From Athripsodes cinereus (lineage: Eukaryota > Arthropoda > Insecta > Trichoptera > Leptoceridae): a stretch of 64,000 bases of DNA. This document shows positions 55,410 to 64,000 of this stretch, one piece after another. The number at the start of each line of letters is the position of its first letter. Position 1 is the stretch's first letter. The notes beneath the pieces were generated by a model, which was not told where the DNA came from, did no database searches, and was given only the letters and a program-made list of their open reading frames with translations. The stretch is taken from positions 5,456,001-5,520,000 of the forward strand of contig OX388320.1 of NCBI GenBank assembly GCA_947579605.1, written 5' to 3'. Both the position numbers and the translations under genes were made by a program.

Positions 55410-55875
55410 AAATAATGTTTAATTTTCTTGTAAACAGTAGATAATGAGATATTCTAATTTAATACAAACTTTAAAGATAGGCACTCGAAATAACTTTTTA
55501 ATAAACTTAATTGCCTCGTGAAACTTTTATCATCATCTTGCGATAAAGCTCATGATAAACTATAATTATCTTTAACTTTATACAAAATAATAATATATAA
55601 GTATCTAATATCTACGAGAAAAGTAAAATAAACTCGCCCTTACTTGATAATTCAGCGAAAATTAAGTTGTACTAATTGTTTTCAATAGTAAACAATAAAT
55701 TAACATGAACTTTCATGGAACTATTATTATTATTACTAAGCTTACGTTGAAAGAAGATTACAATGAAAGCTTAAAATTAATGTTAATTACTATTTAAAGG
55801 ATATTTAAATATTATAAGCTTGTTTTCACAGTCAGTAAGCTAAGCTTCATTTCATGTTCCGTTAAGGTTAGGAAA
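55410..55875. other. AT-rich DNA, nothing recognised
   Basis: No coding or repeat signal seen. Confidence 0.45.
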
Positions 55876-55879
55876 TATT

Positions 55880-56125
55880 ATTACTACTACTACTATACCA
55901 TCACGGCATATCCCACAAGTGGGGTAGCCAGCAGACCAGCTGCATATAAAACTTGCAAGCTGTCTTCTCTGTACCAATATAAAATTAAGACATTCTCGAT
56001 GGGTGGCAAACCTCATCGCCGAATTTGAGATGTAAAATGTCTTATTTTTTCGAACACCTGCCTTTTACAGGACACTCGAAAACTTATGGAGAAGAGTGGG
56101 AGACCAATTTTTTTACCAGCGTTCA
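55880..56125 (-). mobile_element. R-SINE copy with intact terminal hairpin
   Basis: The plus strand starts with a TACTACTACTACTA tail, then ACCATCACGGCATATCCCAC, AAGTGGGGTAGCCAGCAGAC, GACATTCTCGATGGGTGGC and CCTTTTACAGGACACTCG, GAGTGGGAGACC. It faces the next copy head to head. Confidence 0.82.
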
Positions 56126-56295
56126 AATCATTTTACGTTTTCTGTATATTTTTAATAACTTTAAATTTTTGTGCAAATTACAAGATTTTTATCTATCAAG
56201 CACATGATGCCATTTTCTATATGTATTTGAACGAAGTTTTTCCCTGTAATGTTTTTCCTCTTCCCCATGAAAGTTTTTTAGTGTCGTGTGAAAAC

Positions 56296-56545
56296 CGTGA
56301 GCCGTAGAGTACCCGGCAAATAATTTGTATCTCACTCTCATCCGTTAGTTTTCGAGTGTCCTGTAGAAGGTGAGTGTTATAAAAATAAAGATAATTTAAA
56401 TCCTAAAGTCAGCGATGAGGTTTGCCACCCATTCCGAATATCTTATTTTTTTTTGGCACGGAGGGGACAGTTTGCATGTTTACTACATGCGACTGGTCTG
56501 CTGGCTGCCCCACTTGTGGGTTATGCCATGATGGTGTAGTGTAAA
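56296..56545 (+). mobile_element. R-SINE copy, opposite orientation
   Basis: TAGAGTACCCGGCAAATAAT, GTTAGTTTTCGAGTGTCCTG, AGCGATGAGGTTTGCCACCC, GGCACGGAGGGGACAGTTTG, CTGCTGGCTGCCCCACTTGT, GGGTTATGCCATGATGGTGT. Forms an inverted pair with the preceding copy. Confidence 0.8.
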
Positions 56546-56549
56546 AACT

Positions 56550-57880
56550 GTTTGAAAAGGTTCATATATTTGAAAGGCATTTAAATTTTAATAGTAATGA
56601 AGCTTTTCACCTGTTCGGAATGCCGAAAACGAGTTCTTATGTCACACAAAATGTAAAAAAATGAGAACACTATAATCTCGCTTATATTCAAAAACTATGA
56701 CCCAACATATCAATGTATCCATAATATGACGCTTAGCCTGAGGTAGCAATTTGGTAACATTTACTCTTACGTCCAATAAAATTCAATAGGTTCTTCACAA
56801 CTTTTCAACGCCAAAATGTACGTGAGAGATTAGTGATGCTGACTTTTAGTGATACTTATCAGCCCTTACATCTAGTTATTATTATAATTTTTATCTAGTT
56901 ATTTCCATATAAAGACTAATTCGTATCACAGAGGATCACTCTATCTGTATCTGTAAAATAGTTGTCCTAAATTCTATCGCATTTAAAAGATCAAATAAAA
57001 GGCAATTTTAGATTAAAGTTCACCCGAAGGGCACATTGAAACATCGGTCCTAAGACGTATCATGTACCTACCTTGTTAATTCAAAGAATGTACAACCTGT
57101 CAGTTTGTCTAAGCCTCATTTCAAATAATTGGAACCTGTCAATGTATTCAATAACATAATATTACGTTCACAGGTACTAGATAGGTGAAACATTTTGTCT
57201 AACAATATATTTTCAAGATTATTGAAAGAATAATCCTTTGGAGTAATCTCCAAGTTGATATTATTTTCCATTTACAAATATTATATTCTTCGTACATTTT
57301 GTCTCATATTATTATTCTTTCTATTGAATTTCATTTCAATAATGAATCAAGACTCTTTGTTTATTCTCTCAATGATTCGAGTGTTCTCTGTATGTGACAA
57401 CTAAGGAAGACACAATTAATATTGTTTATTCTGAACCATTTTACATATTGCTGGATATAACAATATTTCTTTAGAATATCATTTTGTAAAGATATAATTT
57501 CCTTTATTTATTTTATCTACAGTTTTTGTTAGTCTATCAACGTCTACATTGCATTATTAAATGAGTAAAGTTTAATAATAACTCGCCTTCTCCAGGATTC
57601 TTGGGGCTTCTTCAGAGAAAATGTACACACATACAAATATAAAACAAGATGGTTAGTATCCTGATAAAAAAAAGTTTTAGATAAACACGTTTAAAAGACC
57701 TACTTCACTTAACTTCATAATAAAAAAATTACGTAATATTTATGTTTTCGTACAATAATTTTAAAATCACTTTATATTTTGTCTGACTTCAAGGGGAGGG
57801 GCAGCATTCCATTCCAGCTCAAACTACCGCTAATGAACAAATGAGTTGCTTGCGTAGTAATGAGAGTTTTTTTCATGTTG
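56550..57880. other. AT-rich DNA upstream of the exon candidate
   Basis: No motif-bearing ORF. The sequence just before 57888 is pyrimidine-rich, as expected of an intron 3' end. Confidence 0.45.
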
Positions 57881-57887
57881 TTTTCAG

Positions 57888-58002
57888 ATAGTATGTGGGA
57901 TAGCAGAAGTAGTAATGGGAAGTGTGGCTGCTATCGAAGAGAGAGAGCAGATGAACCTCAGCTTGGGAGTCCCTACAGGAGCCGTCACAGTGCTTGCTGC
58001 AG
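57888..58002 (+). CDS. candidate host exon, 115 nt, phase 0 to 1
   Basis: A pyrimidine-rich TTTCATGTTGTTTTCAG precedes it and GTGATATA follows it, so both splice sites fit the GT-AG rule. The segment is clearly richer in G+C than its surroundings. In the frame starting directly at the acceptor it reads IVCGIAEVVMGSVAAIEERE, then QMNLSLGVPTGAVTVLAA: a hydrophobic stretch, a charged IEEREQ turn and a second hydrophobic stretch, as in a multi-pass membrane protein. A second frame is also open, so the frame is not certain. I do not recognise the gene. No neighbouring exon was found, implying large introns. It could also be a pseudogene fragment. Confidence 0.45.
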
Positions 58003-58009
58003 GTGATAT

Positions 58010-59200
58010 AAATAATACTTTCATAATATTGTTTGGAGGTTATATTTTGCAACAAATTTTGTTACATATTTGTATTTTTAATTAAAATGATTTTAAAACA
58101 CTGTATAATTTCCAAATTAAATTTATTCACCTCAAACGTTTTCGCCAAGGCTTCTACTTGGCATCATCAGCAATGAATTTCCAAAGTGTTTACACAAAAA
58201 CATTTGATTTATTTGTATTTTGTTTAGCGATCTAATATACCTACCAAATTTTAAGAATATACCAGGCTGTAAGTTAATTTTGCTGAAGATTCTAATCAAA
58301 TTATGATAATTGTTAATAAATGGTAAAAATGTGAATCAGCATTGTGAGATTACCATCGGGGAATGAGAAAGAAAAATATCGCATCTTTATCGTTATTTTG
58401 TCTCATATAAGAAGTTTTCTGAACTCCTTGTACTACATAGTTGTATCAGTTTGACTAGTTGAATCGACTACCTACATGTCTGTATTGATGGACCATTGTT
58501 TTAAGACGAAAATTCACATGATTTGAGAACTCTGAAAAATGCAGAGGTGGTTTAAAGATCATATTGTTAATGAGGTATATGCCTCACAAGAGATACCCAT
58601 GTGATGGTTTTTCCATAAAACCGCACATTCCAAAATAAGCTCTCTGAGTTAAAATTATTATTGATATTTAATTTTCCAAGCCATTCCTACGTGTCAAGAT
58701 GTTTTTTCTGTCAGAAAATAGAATAAACATACTATTATTATGTCACTACAAGTCTTAAAACATTTTTTTCTCCCAGAACTTTTTTATAATGACCACCATT
58801 TGAACTTTAGAAAGTTGTTGAGACGTTTCATAGAACGTTACTCCCTGAAAAGTCTGATATGTCCAACTTTTTCCTTTCAACAAGACGATTTATACTATTA
58901 TTTACAATAAAAAAAATCCTCGCCACGTGAATGAAGCATTGTAAAAAGCTCTGCTTATAAAATCTTATACACTTTTATTTCTCAACTGTCCATGTAAGCT
59001 TTGCCATAGAATCACGAAGTTATAGAAGCATAGTACTACAAAATTCGAAGGTTGATTTTCAATTGGTCTTCTTATATTTCTTAAGAAAATTGCTACATTC
59101 ATAACGGTAAAAGACGAAAATTGTATTTTTTAGTAAAGATTATAGTTTTTTTTTTAAGATTACTCTAAATTTTAAATAACTCATCAACTACAACTCAAGT
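58010..59200. other. AT-rich DNA with one repeat-like scrap
   Basis: CAAGGCTTCTACTTGGCATC at about 58145 has an AAG...CTT symmetry and looks like the end of a dispersed element, but no partner was found. Confidence 0.4.
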
Positions 59201-59205
59201 ACCCT

Positions 59206-59320
59206 CAAAGTAAGCAGTATGTTTGTATCGTGAAAGTGGAGTAAGTCAGAGAGTGGAATCGAACCCGGGATTTCTCCACTAAAAGTCCGGGACTCTACCA
59301 TCAGGCTAAAAACTACATAA
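59206..59320 (-). mobile_element. tRNA-like SINE (tSINE-1), copy d, truncated
   Basis: On the plus strand: B-box complement GTGGAATCGAACCCGGGA, then GACTCTACCATCAGGCTAA (A-box complement). Only the head and part of the body (CGTGAAAGTGGAGTAAG) remain; the B box is well preserved. Confidence 0.7.
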
Positions 59321-59329
59321 AGTTGAGTT

Positions 59330-60730
59330 ATAGTCACGTCTGATTTGATCTAGAACTAATGTAGGTAGTATTAAAATTTATTTAATGCAGTGAATAAAAA
59401 ATATCAAGTTTTTAACCCTCTGGTTACCATGCTCGATCGGGAACACAAAAAATTAATTAATAAAAATTTACTTGGTTAGCAAATAAAATAAAGTTCATGT
59501 TGAAACTATTATGAGAAGTTGATTTTGTAAGATTAAATAAGTGTTTTCCTTTGACGTCACTTATTAATGAATTATTTATTAATTTTCTTTGGATTTTGTT
59601 ATTTTGCTTCGATCTCCATGTTTACGACCTTAGATTATAAAATTTAATTAAATATTATCGCTTAATACATCTACATTTTCTAAATTGTATTATAAATTCA
59701 TAACCAGAGTTTGTAATAACAATTATAGGGTGTTGAATACACTGGCTTTCATTCGATCACTAGAACTGAGATATCAGTGAGCGACAGCCTGAGCGTTGTC
59801 ATTTTTGAGATGGGTGATTAATTACATAAGTAGTAAAATTTTGAATACATTTTATTTTTGTGACTTGTGATTATAATATAACTGTTAAGGTGGAATGGAA
59901 TTATTGTTTTTTTATACTTTACCTATATCTAATATTTATTTTATAACTTATTTATATCTATTAATTATTGACGATGGGCCTACGTAGTCAAAGATATATT
60001 AGATTGGTAATTCAATGAAAAAAATTTGTCGATCAAATTTTGCACCCAGTTTTAATCTGACGTTGGTTGAGAATTTTTTAAAAACAATTCATTGCTAATA
60101 CTTGAAGGACATCGATGTTGGAACACAAAAATTCCGAAAAAATGTACCGCGCTGCAAGTTTAGAATGTCTATGTACGTAGTACGAAAACCTGATACACGC
60201 CACATCTTCTATCTCTATAAATTCAATGTTCATTGTACAAAACGCATTATTCTTAATAAATGTTTGTGTAGTTTGCAGTACTGCATAGATATTACACAAT
60301 AGAAAGTTGTACGTTCTGTAGTAGTAGTGAAATATTCTAGTATCCACATCCATTTTCCTTCTCTTATTGCTAGGAAAATGGAGTGACATAATAAAATGCC
60401 ACCAAGACAGAAGTAATGTAATTTTGTGTTTAGATATGTCCCGGATCACTGTGAAAAATAACAATTTACCGTCAAAAAATTATTACTTGTCATTTAAGTC
60501 AAACATTTTTCATTTGCTAGGTCTGCTTATCCTCGTGACGTCGTACTCTGCGTCTCACACCAATGAACAAACACCAACCATACACCAATACAAGCCATTT
60601 TTTTTTTAAATTTTAAGGTATCACATACACAACACATGTTCATTTTTGAAAACTAATACGGATTCTCTGAAGCCCGATTGAAAAAAAATATTGAAAAATA
60701 TAAACATAAAATAATAAAGAATCACGAAAC
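59330..60730. other. AT-rich DNA, nothing recognised
   Basis: A 128-codon frame (60078-60464, minus) and an overlapping plus frame lack family motifs and are treated as chance. GGTGTTGAATACACTGGC at about 59729 resembles 1182-1200. Confidence 0.45.
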
Positions 60731-60740
60731 AGATATAGAC

Positions 60741-60908
60741 GAGTTCGTCGGTAACCTGGAGGTAGAATCTCGGCCTTGTGAACAAGGGGTCCGGGGTTCG
60801 ATCCCAGGTGCCGGCAAATTCCCCTTTCACGACACAAGCTTTTAGCTTACTGTGAAAGGTGTATAAGGTTGTATTTGGGTTTATAACAAAACCCAGATAT
60901 ATCTTTTT
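60741..60908 (+). mobile_element. tRNA-like SINE (tSINE-1), copy e, best preserved
   Basis: GAGTTCGTCGGTAACCTGGA, GGTAGAATCTCGGCC, a good B box (GGGGTTCGATCCCAGG), CCTTTCACGACACAAGC, AAGGTGTATAAGGTTGTATT and AACCCAGATATATC, then a T/A run that itself forms an inverted repeat. Serves as the reference for the family. Confidence 0.85.
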
Positions 60909-60997
60909 TTTTTAAAAAAAAAAAGATATAAAATCTTACCCTTAATTATGTGTCTAGGTTTTAGTTACAAATTCAAATACAGCATAATATACCTTTT

Positions 60998-61051
60998 TAC
61001 CTAAATCACTCGCAAACGAGTGGATGACCTTAATAAAAATAGAATAGAATA
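60998..61051 (+). mobile_element. retroposon 3' hairpin with AATAG tail
   Basis: CTAAATCACTCGCAAACGAG (CACTCG-CAAA-CGAGTG hairpin), then TGGATGACCTTAAT and AAAATAGAATAGAAT. Same family as 18245 and 19645. Directly followed by tSINE-1 copy f. Confidence 0.55.
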
Positions 61052-61166
61052 CACCTTTTCACAGTAAGCTAAATCTTGTGTCGTGAAAGGGAAATTTAGA
61101 AGAGATCGAACCACACACCTCTTGTGCATTAGGGTAAGGCTCGACCTCCAGGCTACCCACGAACCC
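61052..61166 (-). mobile_element. tRNA-like SINE (tSINE-1), copy f
   Basis: On the plus strand: ACACCTTTTCACAGTAAGCT, CTTGTGTCGTGAAAGGG, a degraded B-box complement (GAGATCGAACCACACACC), then CTCGACCTCCAGGCTACC. Tail to tail with copy e, 145 bp away. Confidence 0.75.
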
Positions 61167-61344
61167 GAAAGTGTTATGATAAACTTAAAAATAGTGCTAG
61201 GTTTTCACCTGAAAAACTTTCTTCCATAATACTTACACCATTCCTTTGGTACCGATATCTAAAGAATTAGAATTGCTATGGAAAGTTTACAGATAATTTT
61301 TTGGTTCAAGGCCCGCAATTCAAACGTAATTTCATTTTGTTCTC

Positions 61345-61440
61345 ATAACAAAATAATAATAGCACTTTATTGATCAGAAAAAAAATCATGAGTAATTGGC
61401 GAGCTTATTGCCTAGAGGCAATATCTCCCTGCTAACCAAA
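61345..61440 (-). mobile_element. LINE 3' tail (tail-H family), copy 5
   Basis: Minus strand: TTGGTTAGCAGGGAGATATT, hairpin ATTGCC-TCTA-GGCAAT, AAGCTCGCCAATTACTC, then the tail seen on plus as ATAATAATAGCAC. The stem differs from the other copies by a paired change. Confidence 0.65.
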
Positions 61441-61444
61441 GTAA

Positions 61445-61880
61445 TGTGTGACATTATGTTATATACAAAAAAATAATGTACACCTGGAACTTCGTTTCAA
61501 TCAATGTATTTTTCACTCTTTGTGTGCACAATTTATTATAATAATGCGGGTAATTTACATACCCAAGCATTGCTTGTTTGTTATTATTGTACGATCTGAT
61601 GTTGTACATATTATTATTTTAATCCATAAACCTTTTACCGGATATCCTTTTGATGAGGTAAGCCATGATGATAACGAGTGGTGAAGGCTAGGAAATGAGT
61701 TTGGTTTCACGTAAAAAGGATAAAGTAAATGAGTAGCGACATAATTATATAAACCACCAGGATGTATTATTACAATTACAAACCACGAATTTTACGTGGG
61801 ACGTTAATCTTCATTATGATTTACATAGTGGGTAAATCTGTATGAAAAATGACTATTTTTTAAAAACAGTATACTTAATT
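61445..61880. other. AT-rich DNA, nothing recognised
   Basis: Short frames only. TTTTACCGGATATCC at about 61632 may be an R-SINE scrap. Confidence 0.4.
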
Positions 61881-61882
61881 AA

Positions 61883-62178
61883 ATATGGAAAAACACAATT
61901 GGTTTTAGTTTTACTTAAAAAAATAACGAGTAGTGACTTGGTTTCGACTTATATAATCATTGTCAAACCGTCGAAACCAGGTCACTAATAAAAAAATAAC
62001 GAGTAGTGACTTGGTTTCGACTTATATAATCATTGTCAAACCGTCGAAACCAGGTCACTAATAAAAAAATAACGAGTAGTGACTTGGTTTCGACTTATAT
62101 AATCATTGTCAAACCGTCGAAACAAGGTCACTAATAAAAAAATCAGTAAAATTAAAACCAATTGTGTTTTTTCCATAT
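61883..62178. mobile_element. foldback element: three tandem hairpin units between inverted arms
   Basis: Outer arms: ATATGGAAAAACACAATTGG at 61883 and its complement ending at 62178, about 34 bp with one indel and one mismatch. Between them three 73-bp units start (TAACGAG) at 61924, 61997 and 62070. Each unit is itself a hairpin: AGTGACTTGGTTTCGAC and GTCGAAACCAGGTCACT around a 21-nt loop. The third unit has one change in the stem. No ORF. Confidence 0.88.
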
Positions 62179-62225
62179 ATAAACATAGAGTTTTACAAAA
62201 CTTACGTCGACTCAATAATAAACAG
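62140..62225 (+). repeat. single diverged unit of the 97-bp tandem repeat
   Basis: CAGTAAAATTAAAACCAATT, CCATATATAAACATAGAG, TTTTACAAAACTTACGTCGA correspond in order to the units at 25394-25696. It overlaps the right arm of the foldback element. Confidence 0.75.
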
Positions 62226-62229
62226 TATA

Positions 62230-62440
62230 ATTAAGATCTTCCGTCCGCAGGGGTTCCGTAGGCCCGGGCGTCCCTCTTTCACAATACACCGTTCCTATGA
62301 CAACGATATCAGAGCGCAAGGAATGTCGTGGGAAGAGGTGACGCAATTGGCACAGAGACGCTCTGAATGGAGGAGGCTGGTTTCTGCCCTGTGCTCCCGA
62401 GAGGAGCGTTGAGGGCGATGATGATGATGATGATGATAAT
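62230..62440 (+). mobile_element. GAT-tailed LINE 3' coding end
   Basis: The frame includes RRPGRPSFTIHRSYDNDIRA, then GMSWEEVTQLAQRRSEWRRL, VSALCSREER and a stop, then GGGCGATGATGATGATGATG. The last codons form a hairpin GCTCC-CGAGA-GGAGC. Architecture equals that of the RTE-A and RTE-B ends, but the sequence family differs. 5' truncated to about 200 bp. Confidence 0.8.
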
Positions 62441-62584
62441 TAAGATAAATGAAAAAAAAAAACAAAAAAAAACAAAAACAACACAATATATAAACGAACA
62501 GTATAATTGTTTTAAAATTATATATTATGAAATATATTTTGAATTTTTCTTCTCCTTTTTTTGTTTGACAACTCTTCAGATTAT

Positions 62585-62710
62585 CTACTACAAATCCAAC
62601 AAGTGGGGTAGCCAGTGGACTAACTGCAAGCAATAATAAACATGCAAGTCAATACAACCCATTCAGAATGGGTGGCATACATCTTGACTTATACGGGATG
62701 TTTTTACGAG
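62585..62710 (-). mobile_element. R-SINE fragment
   Basis: The plus strand has CCAACAAGTGGGGTAGCCAG, ACTGCAAGCAATAATAAACA and CATTCAGAATGGGTGGCATA. The head is missing. Confidence 0.65.
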
Positions 62711-62714
62711 CTAA

Positions 62715-64000
62715 ATACAAATTTAAAAAATCTTTTAACATTAAGTTTTGTGTCAACTAAAAACAAACTTTTTTACTAACGGTATTTCAAGTATATCTAC
62801 GTGCTTTATGCCTTTCCTGAATCCAAGTAATCCTGAATCTTTTGAAAGGTTATTTCATGAGATTTCCTTTTTTCTTTTTGTGTATGAGTCCCGAGCGACC
62901 AAAAACTTCACTAATGTGTAAACTTACAGATTTTACAAATATATTTCAATAGTAAAGAAAGTTCTCAAGAATACTCGCTTCCAAAAATCGTTGTAACTTC
63001 AATCAATAAAAAAATCAGTTTATTGATAGGTAGATATAAAACCGTTAGTAAAGCACCGTTCACTCATAACATGACCTTAAGGGTGCCGTTAAAAGGTGTG
63101 TTTTCAGCTTCCTTCTGAAGCCCTCTCTATTCACCTCCCAGACCCAGAGGCAGCTTGTTCGTAGTTTATTACATTTTTTTTCTATAACCATGAGGGAAAT
63201 TTTTATTTTTAAAATGTAACAAATAAAACGTGTTCATAGATCAGTTGGAAAAGCGAAGCCATCTACGAGTTTTTTTTCGATATCGTTACCCAATACTAAG
63301 GAAAATTTCAAATATTTTCTACAATGGCGCTTGACAATTTTAATAAACTTTAAAATTATATCCCTAACTTACTACTTGGTGATGACACATTTTTTTACTA
63401 AGGGTATCGTTCGAAAAAATATTGCTATTTTGTACGATTGTAGTACCTAATATATTAAAAATCTGTCGATGCTAGGTATTTTCTACTCATTTTTTTGTCA
63501 TTGCTATAATTATTTCTTTTGAATTTATGAAAACATAATAAAAAGCTGTATAATTATAATGTAAATTAAAATAAATATCAAGAAAGTTACTAACGAAAGT
63601 TATAAATTCTAGAGATTTAGTTTTAATAAAAATATTCTGTAAAACATATCGCTCTTTTAATTGGAACTTTTACACCTGCATGAGTGAAGACATTAAGAAC
63701 ATTACCCAACAAACAACTTATCTTCACAGCTAACAGTGCGCTTAAACCAGCCTAATACGATTCGTAAGCATTGGAACACCTTTCTGTTTCCTACTAACTA
63801 AAAAGAGTTTGCACAATCTGTTGGTCGCACAGATGAGGTGTCTGTTGAAAAATATTATTAATTGCTCTTTTAAGATTTCACAATCTTTCACAGTTTTGTA
63901 AAATCCCAACTCTTCTACATTTCTAACATTAAACTTCTTTACTTCACACTACACACTATTGCAGTTCGGGGAATTAGATGCTACCGTCACTATACCTACT
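62715..64000. other. AT-rich DNA, nothing recognised
   Basis: No motif-bearing ORF. A GC-richer patch at about 63085-63165 (GAAGCCCTCTCTATTCACCT) faintly resembles a LINE C-terminal region but has no readable motif. Confidence 0.45.

Noticed and set aside
60078..60464. 128-codon minus-strand ORF
   Set aside because: No domain is recognisable and a comparable frame overlaps on the other strand. AT-rich DNA gives such frames by chance.
60741..60820. tRNA gene at the head of tSINE-1
   Set aside because: Multiple diverged copies with a shared non-tRNA body show a SINE.

Overview
The window looks like AT-rich nuclear DNA of an insect, most likely a moth or butterfly. This is inferred from the low GC, the dense RTE-type and CR1/L2-type LINE debris, the mariner-superfamily transposons and the short SINEs with microsatellite tails; no species can be named. 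There is no operon structure, no rRNA or functional tRNA gene, and no CRISPR array. Almost everything I can support is a mobile element or a remnant of one. One short stretch (57888-58002) has the splice signals and base composition of a host exon, so the window may lie inside a large intron or intergenic region.

Layout. 1-2.8 kb: AT-rich DNA with a tRNA-like SINE and SINE pieces. 2.83-8.54 kb: a complete, very young LTR element on the minus strand, with two 1700-bp LTRs that differ by about one base. Its only ORF is a capsid-like (Gag) protein that ends in a hydrophobic membrane-like segment; there is no pol. 8.8-14.1 kb: decayed LINE 3' ends. 15.94-17.24 kb (minus) and 28.41-29.70 kb (plus): two almost identical, intact DD41D Tc1/mariner-type transposons in opposite orientation. 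18-27 kb: MITE-like inverted repeats, LINE tails, a 5'-truncated RTE copy with perfect target-site duplications (TSDs), and a 97-bp tandem repeat. 31.6-33.2 kb: a TTAA-flanked, piggyBac-like remnant. 38-41.4 kb: two copies of a second RTE family, one almost full across the reverse transcriptase. 42.1-42.4 kb: a 69-bp tandem repeat. 43-53.7 kb: several LINE 3' ends, a tRNA-derived SINE, a palindromic MITE and an RTE copy with an open RT frame. 53.7-56.5 kb: a cluster of one non-tRNA SINE family (called R-SINE here). 59-62.4 kb: more tRNA-like SINEs, a foldback array of hairpins and a GAT-tailed LINE end.

How the parts relate. The R-SINE ends in about 40 nt that match the 3' ends of the RTE LINEs, including the small hairpin and the end of the LINE ORF. 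It is therefore probably mobilised by the RTE reverse transcriptase. Several unrelated LINE or SINE families here share the same design: a short 3' hairpin whose pairing is kept while its sequence changes, then a microsatellite tail. The LTR element lacks pol and must borrow it. The two mariner copies may still encode active transposase.
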